This document shows positions 48,374-56,293 of a stretch of DNA of 64,000 nt, piece after piece. The notes beneath the pieces are model-generated. The model worked only from the letters and a program-made list of their open reading frames with translations, did no database searches and had not been told where the DNA came from. The position numbers were made by a program, and so were the translations under genes. Numbering within the stretch: the first letter of the stretch is position 1; each line of letters begins with the position of its first letter. Origin of the DNA: Caldilineae bacterium (lineage in GTDB: Bacteria; Chloroflexota; Anaerolineae; DUEN01); contig DUEN01000004.1 in assembly GCA_011176545.1 (NCBI GenBank), forward strand, positions 1-64,000, read 5' to 3'.

Positions 48374-49147
48374 TCACTCTCCTTTGGCCACGAGGAGCTC
48401 CCCGCTCCCTTTCACCTTCCCGATCGCCAGCTTGGGCGGCGTCATGTACGCGCGCTTGGAATGCGTCAACCGCGCACCTACCAGCATCTCCGCCACCTTG
48501 AGGCTGACTCGCGAGGGGTTGACAACCGGGATCCCCAGCGCCTTGGACATGTCCTCGGCTACCATGAGGAACCCCATGGTCATGCATCCCAGGACCAGGA
48601 CATCAGCCCCATCTTCCTCCATGGCCTTGCGGCCCTCCGCGATCATCCTCTCCAGCGTGGCCTCTCGGTCGCGCGCCAGCTCTAATACGGGGACGTCGAT
48701 GGAGCGCACCGAGGCCAGCTTCTCACCCACGCCCGCCTTGCGCACCTGCCATCGTGTAGGCGCTACCACGCTCTGCATGATAGTGATCACGGAGAACTGA
48801 TGGCCCAACATGGCCGCCGTGAGGAAGGAAGCCTCCCCTGGGCCGACGACGGGCATGGTCAGCAGCTCTCGCATCGCGTCGAGCCCGGGATCCCCAAAGC
48901 ACCCCAGGATGGCCGCGTCGTATCCCTGAGCCTCCATCTCCATCATCAGCTCCGCGGTCGCGGGGATGCTGATGTACTCCTCATACATGGACTCGATCGA
49001 GGCGGGCCCCTGGGCGACGTCGATGATGTCCACCTCGGTCTCCGGCGACGCGAACTCCCGAAGCAGACGGCCCCGTCGCTCCAGCTCGGCCTTCCCCTCA
49101 GGTGTGCTGCCCATAGGCCCGGGCACCACGTAGACGATCCGCATCAT
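48374..49147 (-). CDS. Asp/Glu/hydantoin racemase-family protein
   Basis: A 257-residue protein. The two catalytic-type cysteines are in AILGCFGDPGLDAMRE (about residues 79-94) and VLVLGCMTMGF (about 189-199), matching the hydantoin racemase branch of the superfamily. Hydantoin racemase interconverts 5-substituted hydantoin enantiomers, which would feed the stereoselective ring-opening enzyme encoded at 37256-38629. Its start overlaps the nitroreductase stop (ATGA), so the two are coupled. Other members are maleate isomerases or amino-acid racemases. Confidence 0.82.
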   Translation of the reverse strand: MMRIVYVVPGPMGSTPEGKAELERRGRLLREFASPETEVDIIDVAQGPASIESMYEEYISIPATAELMMEMEAQGYDAAILGCFGDPGLDAMRELLTMPVVGPGEASFLTAAMLGHQFSVITIMQSVVAPTRWQVRKAGVGEKLASVRSIDVPVLELARDREATLERMIAEGRKAMEEDGADVLVLGCMTMGFLMVAEDMSKALGIPVVNPSRVSLKVAEMLVGARLTHSKRAYMTPPKLAIGKVKGSGELLVAKGE

Positions 49148-50370
49148 GACACCTCCCCTACGAAATACGGGCGGTCAAACCGATCCCTGTGTGTGACGTC
49201 AGATAACGGCAGCCTAGGGCGCGCGGGCGGATGCTCTGCCGGATATCCCACGGCCAACAAGACGAAGGGCCGGACATGCTCGGGCAGTCTCAACGCTTCG
49301 GCGACCTCCTCCGGACGGAAGCCTCCTACCAGGCAAGTACCCAGCCCCATCGCCGTGGCGGCGATGACCATGTTCTCCACCGCGATAGCGCCGTCCACCC
49401 GCGCCCAGTAGCGCTTACCCTCCGGACCGTAACGGGCGCCGGTGCGCTTCGTGTCCACGCACACGGCGATCAACCCCGGCGCGTGGGCCAGCCATCGCTG
49501 CGGGTTGCCAGGGCCGGCATGGTACCCGGTAAACGTCGCCGCCACCAGCTTCTCCTTGACGCGCGGGTCCTCCACGATGATGAACTCCCACGCCTGCATG
49601 TTGCCGCTGGAGGGGGCAAGAGTGGCCGCCCTCAATAGCGTCGTCACCCACCCTTCCGGCAACGGGTCATCCGTAAACGCCCGGATGCTGCGTCTGCGGG
49701 CCAGGACGTCCATCACCTTCTCGATATCCCCGGAGAGCCTGGGTTGCGCGGGCTCGCTGACGGACCGCGGAGGGGGAGCGGATTGGGCATCTCCCTCAGC
49801 GCCGGGCCATCGCTCCCAGTGGAGGAACTCCTCGGGAGATAGCTTTGGCGGCGCCTCCAGGGAGACATCATCCGCCGGATATCCCAGGGCCAGCAGTCCC
49901 GCGGGCTCCACGTACCAGGGCAGGTTCAAGACGGAGCGTAGCGCCTCGTCGTCCACCTCCCGCACCCAGGCGCTGGCCAGGCCGCGCGCCAGAGCGACCA
50001 GCCGTAGATTCTGCACGGCCATCGCCACGTCCTGCTGCCCGAAGATCGAGCCGCGAGGGCCGAAGCGAGTGCGCGCCCGCTTGCCGTCTACCAGGACGGC
50101 GAGCACCAGGGGGGCGTCGATGAGCCATCCCTGGGCGCCATTGGAGCCCAGCGTCAACAGCGGGTCGAGGGTGGCCTCCACCAGCCGTTCCTTCACATCG
50201 CGCTCAGTAACTGCGATGACCTCCCAGCTCTGGGTATTGGCCATGGAGGGTGCGTAAGCGAACGCCCATAGCAGCTCCTGAACCACCTCCTCGGGTAAGG
50301 GGTCTGGGCGAAACGCCCGCGTGTTGACGATCCTCTGCATCAAAGTGGAAAGAGTATCAGGTTCGATCAT
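49144..50370 (-). CDS. Fused double nitroreductase-family protein
   Basis: A 408-residue protein with two nitroreductase domains in tandem (about 1-190 and 218-405). The second keeps the FMN-binding opening RRRSIRAF and ATLAPSSGNMQAWEF; the first has VNTRAFRPDPLP and FAYAPSMANTQSWEV. Single-domain family members form dimers with FMN at the interface, so the fusion could be a built-in heterodimer. Flavin-dependent reduction or oxidation is likely, substrate unknown. It is 12 bp after the M28-like peptidase gene and overlaps the racemase gene. Confidence 0.85.
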   Translation of the reverse strand: MIEPDTLSTLMQRIVNTRAFRPDPLPEEVVQELLWAFAYAPSMANTQSWEVIAVTERDVKERLVEATLDPLLTLGSNGAQGWLIDAPLVLAVLVDGKRARTRFGPRGSIFGQQDVAMAVQNLRLVALARGLASAWVREVDDEALRSVLNLPWYVEPAGLLALGYPADDVSLEAPPKLSPEEFLHWERWPGAEGDAQSAPPPRSVSEPAQPRLSGDIEKVMDVLARRRSIRAFTDDPLPEGWVTTLLRAATLAPSSGNMQAWEFIIVEDPRVKEKLVAATFTGYHAGPGNPQRWLAHAPGLIAVCVDTKRTGARYGPEGKRYWARVDGAIAVENMVIAATAMGLGTCLVGGFRPEEVAEALRLPEHVRPFVLLAVGYPAEHPPARPRLPLSDVTHRDRFDRPYFVGEVS

Positions 50371-50382
50371 GGGTCATCACCG

Positions 50383-52167
50383 TTAAGAAGCGTCACTTTT
50401 GGAGAGGGCCCGCGCCACGATCGCGCGCGCTTCCCGCATCGCCCAGATCACGCGGTTCTGCCCGCGCACGAGATGGGCCTTCGTGAACCGGGCCTGATCG
50501 CTATCCGGATCGAGCGCGCCCAGCTCCATGATCGGCGCCAGATCAGGCAGAGGTGGGATGGAGACCGCAGGCTCGGTACGGAAGCGACCATGTCGGGTAT
50601 AGTTGATCGGCACCAATACCCGGGCCAGGCGCATCAAGGCCTCGTTGAAGGGGCCCGGATCCACCTCGGGATCCGAGGCTCGCTCATAGAACCGGACCAG
50701 ATCCTCGCGCAGCGCCCGCGCCTCGGCGATGGAGGGGGATAAGTCAAACCAGCCCTTACCGGCCTCCTGATATCGCGCCAGCGTGTTGAGGAACTCATCC
50801 GCCAGGTGCACGAAGTTGAAGGGGTATAATCGCGCGTTGAGGACGCGCGCGAGGGCGACCACATAGACGCGAAGGTCGCGTAAGAGGTTGTCCTTATCGG
50901 CCAGCTCCAGCGTGTCATCCTCGGTATGCCAGCCGATATTGCCGCCGCAACCGCCGACCGGATAGTAGCCCTTTTCCTCGATCAACTCCCGGGGCATGGT
51001 GGAGAGGAGCATGAAGAAAGAGGTGATGCCGATGTTGTTGAAGGAATAGTCCCCGGCCTGATAGGGACGGCCCCCCTCAGCCTCCTTCCCCGTGGCATCT
51101 TTAATCGCCCGCTTGCAGAACTCTTCAGCCTCCGCCATCCAGGAGATGTCGTAGTACTCCGTGGCCCAGCGGCAGCCCGGGCTATCGATGTTCACCTGGG
51201 CGATACAATGCTCCGCCAGGTCCAGGGCGAAGGTATCCGCATACCAGGTGGAACCCGCGTAGCGGCCCGTAGAGTGCCCCGACCACCAGGCGATGCGAAC
51301 GCTGCGCTTAAGCAGGTCACGATGCTTCCAGAAGACCCGCGCTAGTTCCAGGAGCGTCGCGTCTCCCACCGCGTTATCGCCGATGCCCACGTCCCAGGAG
51401 TCCAGGTGACCGTGTACGAGTACGAACTTCTCAGGCTCTTTCGTCCCCGGAACCTCGGCGACGATGAGGGGGCAGGTTGTCCACCCCTCTGTCAGGTCAG
51501 CGTGGATGGTTACCCGGACGGGTCCTTTGAACAGGGCTTCCTTCAGCGCCTCCCCATCGGAATGGTTGATGGCGACGACTGGCGTCCTGGGCTTGCGCGG
51601 GAGCGTATCGAGGTCGGGGGTCCCCCAGATGGTGGTGCAGATCCCCCAGTGGATGCGCTCGCCCGGGTTGATGAAGATCTGGCCGATGGCGCCTCGCTGC
51701 TCAAAATCATAGGCGGGACCAGGGCCGCCGAAGCCCTCCGCCAGCACGATCTTGCCTTGCACATCCACATTCGGATCCCCCATGGCGTCGAGGATCTCAT
51801 CGAAGGGCTTGACGTCCGTGGGCGGCACGTAGACGAGCTCGCCGGTAAGCCCTTCGGGGCCCGTGGAGGCCGAGAAGCTCTGGGCCTTCGCGCGCAGCGT
51901 GCGAGGGCTCGATCCATGCACCACGATGCTGGCTGAGCGGGGCACGCTTAAATACAACTCCGGCCAGTAGACTGTGTGGGGCACACCCAACGCCTGCAGC
52001 CGATCCGCGATATACTGAGCGGCGATGCGCTCATCCTCACTCCCTGATCCCCGGACGAGGGTGGAGAATCGCTCGATAAGCGCCCACGGCTCCTCGATGG
52101 AGATCTCTTCCAGCAGCACACGTTCAGCTTCGGTGGCGGGAACGGCCATCCCTTGAAAAGAGCCCAT
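50383..52167 (-). CDS. M28-like peptidase family protein with altered active site
   Basis: A 594-residue protein with a PA-type insert (about 90-230) and an M28 peptidase fold. Metal-site His/Asp (VHGHLDSWDVGIGDNAVG), a later Asp (AQVNIDSPG) and His (GWHTEDDTLEL) are present. Where typical M28 enzymes have the catalytic Glu and ligand Glu (WWGAEELGLIGS in a well-studied member), this one reads AWWSGHSTGRYAGSTWY. It may hydrolyse by a different mechanism or not at all. No signal peptide was seen. GGAAGG precedes the ATG. It is the first gene of the minus-strand cluster. Confidence 0.8.
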   Translation of the reverse strand: MGSFQGMAVPATEAERVLLEEISIEEPWALIERFSTLVRGSGSEDERIAAQYIADRLQALGVPHTVYWPELYLSVPRSASIVVHGSSPRTLRAKAQSFSASTGPEGLTGELVYVPPTDVKPFDEILDAMGDPNVDVQGKIVLAEGFGGPGPAYDFEQRGAIGQIFINPGERIHWGICTTIWGTPDLDTLPRKPRTPVVAINHSDGEALKEALFKGPVRVTIHADLTEGWTTCPLIVAEVPGTKEPEKFVLVHGHLDSWDVGIGDNAVGDATLLELARVFWKHRDLLKRSVRIAWWSGHSTGRYAGSTWYADTFALDLAEHCIAQVNIDSPGCRWATEYYDISWMAEAEEFCKRAIKDATGKEAEGGRPYQAGDYSFNNIGITSFFMLLSTMPRELIEEKGYYPVGGCGGNIGWHTEDDTLELADKDNLLRDLRVYVVALARVLNARLYPFNFVHLADEFLNTLARYQEAGKGWFDLSPSIAEARALREDLVRFYERASDPEVDPGPFNEALMRLARVLVPINYTRHGRFRTEPAVSIPPLPDLAPIMELGALDPDSDQARFTKAHLVRGQNRVIWAMREARAIVARALSKSDAS

Positions 52168-53222
52168 GTGATCTTCCTTCCTGTAGGATGTTCACAAAAG
52201 CAACGAAACGAGATCCAAGGTGTTTCAACACGATGCTAGTCCCACATGCCTGCAACACGGGGAGGACATAAGGCGTCCTCTTCAACAAGTCTCGAAATTC
52301 ACCACTGGCGGGACACGCGTCTGCGATAGGGGCACGGCACCGCCGTGCCCACAAAGCCTGGCCTCTTTGGCACCTTTGAGGCCTGGCAATGAGTTGGTCA
52401 GCGTCTCTTAGACACGCCCTAAAATGCTCAGCCCAGGTATCCAGAGTTCAGGTTAAGGATACCTCTTGTTGCTCGACGAGGTCGACATTGACCCGAGGGG
52501 ACGACTCTGTCGGAGGCTCATATTAAGTGAGGAACTCAGAGAAGCAGAGGAACGTGAAACAGGCACCCCGTTTGTTTCGCCTGAAGAAACTTCATTTTGC
52601 CAGTGAAATGATAGCACAGTTCGTATTCGGGGTCAAACGGATTTTGCCTTTCTAGGCCTCGTACATTTGCTCTGGCCCACAGATGTCCTGATTCATCGCC
52701 CCACGCCCTTTTGGGTTTTTGCGCCACCGGCCGAATTAGGGCAAAATTAATATAGCAATGGATTAATATAAGTGGATCGTAAGAGAGGGGATTCTCGTTA
52801 CCCAACAGCCTTCGAGCCTGCTGGTCAGATCTTGCCCTCCAAAGGCTCTACATCCCGACAGGAGCATAAGCTTGACAGGCTGGCCAATATCATACCTCTC
52901 AACGTAGAGGGCGCCAGGAAGAGCCACCGATGGTTCGTCACCCCATAAAGACGTGGAAGCTAGGTCACCTATCACCTTCATCGAGAGAAAGAGTGAGAAC
53001 GTGTGGAGTGATCGTACATACTGGGCGAGCGCCTCACTATCCAGGCAGATCTGTAAACCCCCTTGGCTCATTACCTCTGCAGTGCGAGCTGGCGAAGCAT
53101 CCGCTTAGATCACCCCGGACTTCGACCGACTCCTTCCATGCTCTCCTGGTTCATTTCTTTCCTAACGAAAAGAACGAGGCTGGCCATCCTGGCTTTTAAA
53201 CTTTAAGTGTGAGGAGGTTTTC
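52168..53222. other. Long AT-richer stretch without a recognised gene
   Basis: About 1.05 kb separates the divergent M28-like and oxidoreductase genes. 52330-52350 holds a palindrome. 52430-53210 is visibly richer in A/T than its flanks and has no open frame with a good ribosome-binding site; small frames at 52536-52805 (-), 52763-53071 (-) and 52930-53199 (+) match nothing I recognise. It may be old foreign DNA or a large regulatory gap. The promoters of both flanking genes must lie here, but none stands out. Confidence 0.5.
52330..52350. repeat. GGGCACGGC palindrome
   Basis: Arms GGGCACGGC and GCCGTGCCC with a 3-nt loop, preceded by ATA. Upstream of the M28-like gene. Downstream of it, TCTTAGACACGCCCTAAA (about 52407-52424) weakly resembles a MITE-like element end. 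Confidence 0.5.
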
Positions 53223-55166
53223 GTGAGTAAGCGACAACAAGAACTCGCCTGGAGGGTAGGGGGCCCCCAGGGCAGCGGCGTTGACACCGCCGCGGGTATC
53301 TTCGCCCGCGCCTGCGCCATCGGCGGGCTCTACCTGTTCGGCCGCCGCGAGTACCACTCCAACATCAAAGGGCGACACAGCTACTATGACGTGCGAGTAG
53401 CCCACTACAAGGTAAGCTGCCATCGCGAGACGGTGGACTTGCTGACCACCTTTGAAATGGAAAGCGTGGCTCGCCATGCCATCGCTGTAGTGCCGGGAGG
53501 CGGCCTCGTCTATAACGCCAGCGACGTCGATATCCCGCTGGAAAAGATCCCCTTTTTGGGCAAACGGCTACGAGAGGACCTGCAGATGTACCTCGAAGAG
53601 CAAGGGCTCCCTCCCAACATCTCCGGCCTCCTCCAGGACGCGCGCCAGCGGGGCGTCCAGACGTACGCCGTGCCCTATGACGAGATCACCGGCGCGCTGG
53701 CCAGGCGCCTCGAAGTGCCCAAGGCCGTGGCTGAGCGAACGCTGAACACTATCGCTGTGGCCGTCTCCTGCGCGTTGCTGGACTATCCCTCCGATTATCT
53801 CATCAAGGCGTTGGAGAAAACCTTCCCCGGCCGTGCCAAGATCATCGACATGAACGCGCAGGCCGTGGAGTTGACCTACGAGTTCGTCCATGATCACTTC
53901 GACACGCGCGATCTCGATTTCCGCCTCACCCCCATGGAGACGAAGGAGCGGCGCCTTCTGGTGAGTGGGTTCCAGGCCGTGGCCATGGGGAAGCTAGCGG
54001 CCGGTTTGGCCTTTCAAACCTACTATCCCATCAGCCCGGCCACCGACGAGAGCACGTTTCTGGAGATGCATGCCAACCTCCCCACACGTGATGGGGAGAC
54101 GAGCTCCGTCGTCATCGTGCAGACGGAGGATGAGCTCTCAGCCATAGCGATGGCGTCTGGGGCGGCCCTCACGGGGGCGAGGAGCGCCACAGCGACCTCG
54201 GGTCCAGGATTCTCCCTGATGGCCGAGGGGTTAGGATGGGCGGGCATCAACGAAGTCCCGCTGGTCATCACGCTCTATCAGCGCGGCGGCCCCTCCACTG
54301 GGATGCCTACTCGCACAGAGCAGGGGGATCTGGAATTCGTCATCCATGCAGGTCATGGGGAGTTCCCCCGGATCGTCCTGGCCTCAGGGGATATCACCGA
54401 GGCCTTCTATGACGCGGCCCAGGCGTTCAACTACGCCGAGCGATATCAGGTGCCTGTGATTCACCTCCTGGATAAAGCGATATCCAGCATGACGGAAACG
54501 GTCCCTCCCTTCGACGTGAACGCGATCCGGATCGAGCGCGGCGATCTGTATACGCCTCCCCCCGAAGGCAGCGACCTCGATCACTATCCGCGCTTCGCTT
54601 TCACCGAGACAAGCGTAACACCTCGAGCGTTCCTGGGACAACCCGGAGCTTTGCACTGGCTCACGGGAGGAGAGCACACCGAATATGGGCGCGTCACCGA
54701 GGATCCTGTGATTCGCGAGCAAATGATGGAAAAGCGCATGCGGAAGCTTGAACTCATTGCCCGTGAGATCCCACCGGAAGAGAAAGTCAAGGTATACGGC
54801 GATCCTGACGCGACCTTCACCGTGGTGAGCTGGGGGACGAACAAAGGTAGCATCCTGGAAGCATTGGATCGGCTCCAGGCGGAAGGAGTCCCGGCCCGAC
54901 TGGTCCAGGTCCGGCTGTTATGGCCTTTCCCCGTCGATGTCCTCGTCCCCTTACTTGAGGCGGCAAAGCCCCTCGTGGCTGTCGAATGCAACTACTCCGG
55001 CCAGCTTGCCCAGTTGCTCCGGGAGCTCACCGGCCTGGCATGTGATTACCTCATCCTCAAGTACAACGGCCGCCCGATATCGGGCTTAGAGGTCTATCGG
55101 GCGCTCAAGGCCATCCGAGAGGGCACGAGCGAGCGTCGTATCGTATTGCGCAACCCTTACGAGTAG
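53223..55166 (+). CDS. 2-oxoacid:ferredoxin oxidoreductase, fused gamma-alpha subunit
   Basis: A 647-residue subunit starting with GTG after GAGGAGG. The N-terminal third (about 1-190, GGPQGSGVDTAAGIFARA and YHSNIKG) is the gamma domain; the rest is the alpha domain with YPISPATDEST. With the beta subunit encoded next it oxidatively decarboxylates a 2-oxoacid (2-oxoglutarate or pyruvate) to acyl-CoA, passing electrons to ferredoxin. The gamma-alpha order is that of KorA-like enzymes. No separate ferredoxin subunit gene is adjacent. The organism probably uses ferredoxin-linked central metabolism. Confidence 0.93.
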   Translation: MSKRQQELAWRVGGPQGSGVDTAAGIFARACAIGGLYLFGRREYHSNIKGRHSYYDVRVAHYKVSCHRETVDLLTTFEMESVARHAIAVVPGGGLVYNASDVDIPLEKIPFLGKRLREDLQMYLEEQGLPPNISGLLQDARQRGVQTYAVPYDEITGALARRLEVPKAVAERTLNTIAVAVSCALLDYPSDYLIKALEKTFPGRAKIIDMNAQAVELTYEFVHDHFDTRDLDFRLTPMETKERRLLVSGFQAVAMGKLAAGLAFQTYYPISPATDESTFLEMHANLPTRDGETSSVVIVQTEDELSAIAMASGAALTGARSATATSGPGFSLMAEGLGWAGINEVPLVITLYQRGGPSTGMPTRTEQGDLEFVIHAGHGEFPRIVLASGDITEAFYDAAQAFNYAERYQVPVIHLLDKAISSMTETVPPFDVNAIRIERGDLYTPPPEGSDLDHYPRFAFTETSVTPRAFLGQPGALHWLTGGEHTEYGRVTEDPVIREQMMEKRMRKLELIAREIPPEEKVKVYGDPDATFTVVSWGTNKGSILEALDRLQAEGVPARLVQVRLLWPFPVDVLVPLLEAAKPLVAVECNYSGQLAQLLRELTGLACDYLILKYNGRPISGLEVYRALKAIREGTSERRIVLRNPYE

Positions 55167-55184
55167 CAGTGAAAGAAAGGTGGT

Positions 55185-56171
55185 ATGGGGAAAATGGCGA
55201 CGGTGACGATGACCCAAATGACGGCAAGGGACTATCGCGTTGAGGGAGCGATCGACTGGTGCCCCGGCTGTGGGGACTATGGCATCCTCAACGCCATTCA
55301 CCAGGCGCTGGCCAAGCTTAACCTTCCCCCTCATAAAGTGGCCGTTTTCGGCGGCATCGGCTGTTCCGGAAAGACGCAGTATTACGTCAACGCTTATGGG
55401 GTCCATACGCTACACGGCCGCGTGTTGCCGTACGCGATGGGCGCCAAACTGGCCAACCCCGAGCTCACGGTGATCGCCGTCGGCGGCGACGGCGATGGGT
55501 TCGCCATCGGCGCGGGACACTTCGTGAATTCCGGCCGCCGGAATGTCGATCTGACCTATATCCTCTTCAACAACGAGGTATACGGCCTGACCAAGGGTCA
55601 GGCCTCTCCCACCCTGCCCCTCGGGCTCCAGACGAAGGGGCTGCCGGAGCCTAACATGCAAGGGAAGGTCAACTCCCTGCTCCTGGCCTTGGCGTCAGGG
55701 TTCACCTGGATCGGGCGCGGCTACGCTTATAACATCCGTCAGTTGGTCGATCTCATCCAGAGGGCCATCAACCATCCCGGCCTGGCCTATCTGGAAGTGC
55801 TCCAGCCATGTCCCACCTACAACAACCTTCACACCCGGGATTGGTTCGCCGGCCAGGATTTGGAGGAGGGACGGCAGCGTCTCTACGACGTAGCGGAGGA
55901 AGGATACGATCCCGTCGTCCCGGCCGATGCGGATGAACAGTATCTCTATGACAAGATCTGCCGCTACTTCGAGAAGGCTCAGGAGTGGGGCGATCGTATC
56001 CCCACGGGTGTGTTCCTGGAGAATCGTCTGATCTCAACGTTCGAGGACCGCTTATGTCAGCGCACCCCAAGTTACTATGCGTCGCCCCCGGCCAAGCGCC
56101 CCATCGCCGATGAGGAAGGCCATCCGATCGTCGATCTCAGCGAAATCTTCGCCGAGCTGACGATGACGTAG
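55185..56171 (+). CDS. 2-oxoacid:ferredoxin oxidoreductase, beta subunit
   Basis: A 328-residue TPP-binding subunit, 18 bp after the alpha gene. DWCPGCGDYG and GGIGCSGK supply three cluster-type Cys, and PCPTYNN near residue 207 the fourth for a [4Fe-4S] cluster. The TPP/Mg motif is GGDGDGFAIGAGHF through ILFNNEVYGLTKGQ. ATG 55185 is used; ATG 55194 has a comparable ribosome-binding distance. Confidence 0.94.
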   Translation: MGKMATVTMTQMTARDYRVEGAIDWCPGCGDYGILNAIHQALAKLNLPPHKVAVFGGIGCSGKTQYYVNAYGVHTLHGRVLPYAMGAKLANPELTVIAVGGDGDGFAIGAGHFVNSGRRNVDLTYILFNNEVYGLTKGQASPTLPLGLQTKGLPEPNMQGKVNSLLLALASGFTWIGRGYAYNIRQLVDLIQRAINHPGLAYLEVLQPCPTYNNLHTRDWFAGQDLEEGRQRLYDVAEEGYDPVVPADADEQYLYDKICRYFEKAQEWGDRIPTGVFLENRLISTFEDRLCQRTPSYYASPPAKRPIADEEGHPIVDLSEIFAELTMT

Positions 56172-56293
56172 GGAACCTGCTGACGTCATGCTCAGCGGCA
56201 TTATTACTCTGTCGCCCATCCTGTAGGCATGCGCTCAGGGGACAGGCCCTAATGAGGACAATGAGGACGTAGATCACCAAAGGAAGGATGAAC

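Noticed and set aside
52536-53199. Three small frames in the AT-richer gap
   Set aside because: No domain, poor ribosome-binding sites and mutual overlap on opposite strands.
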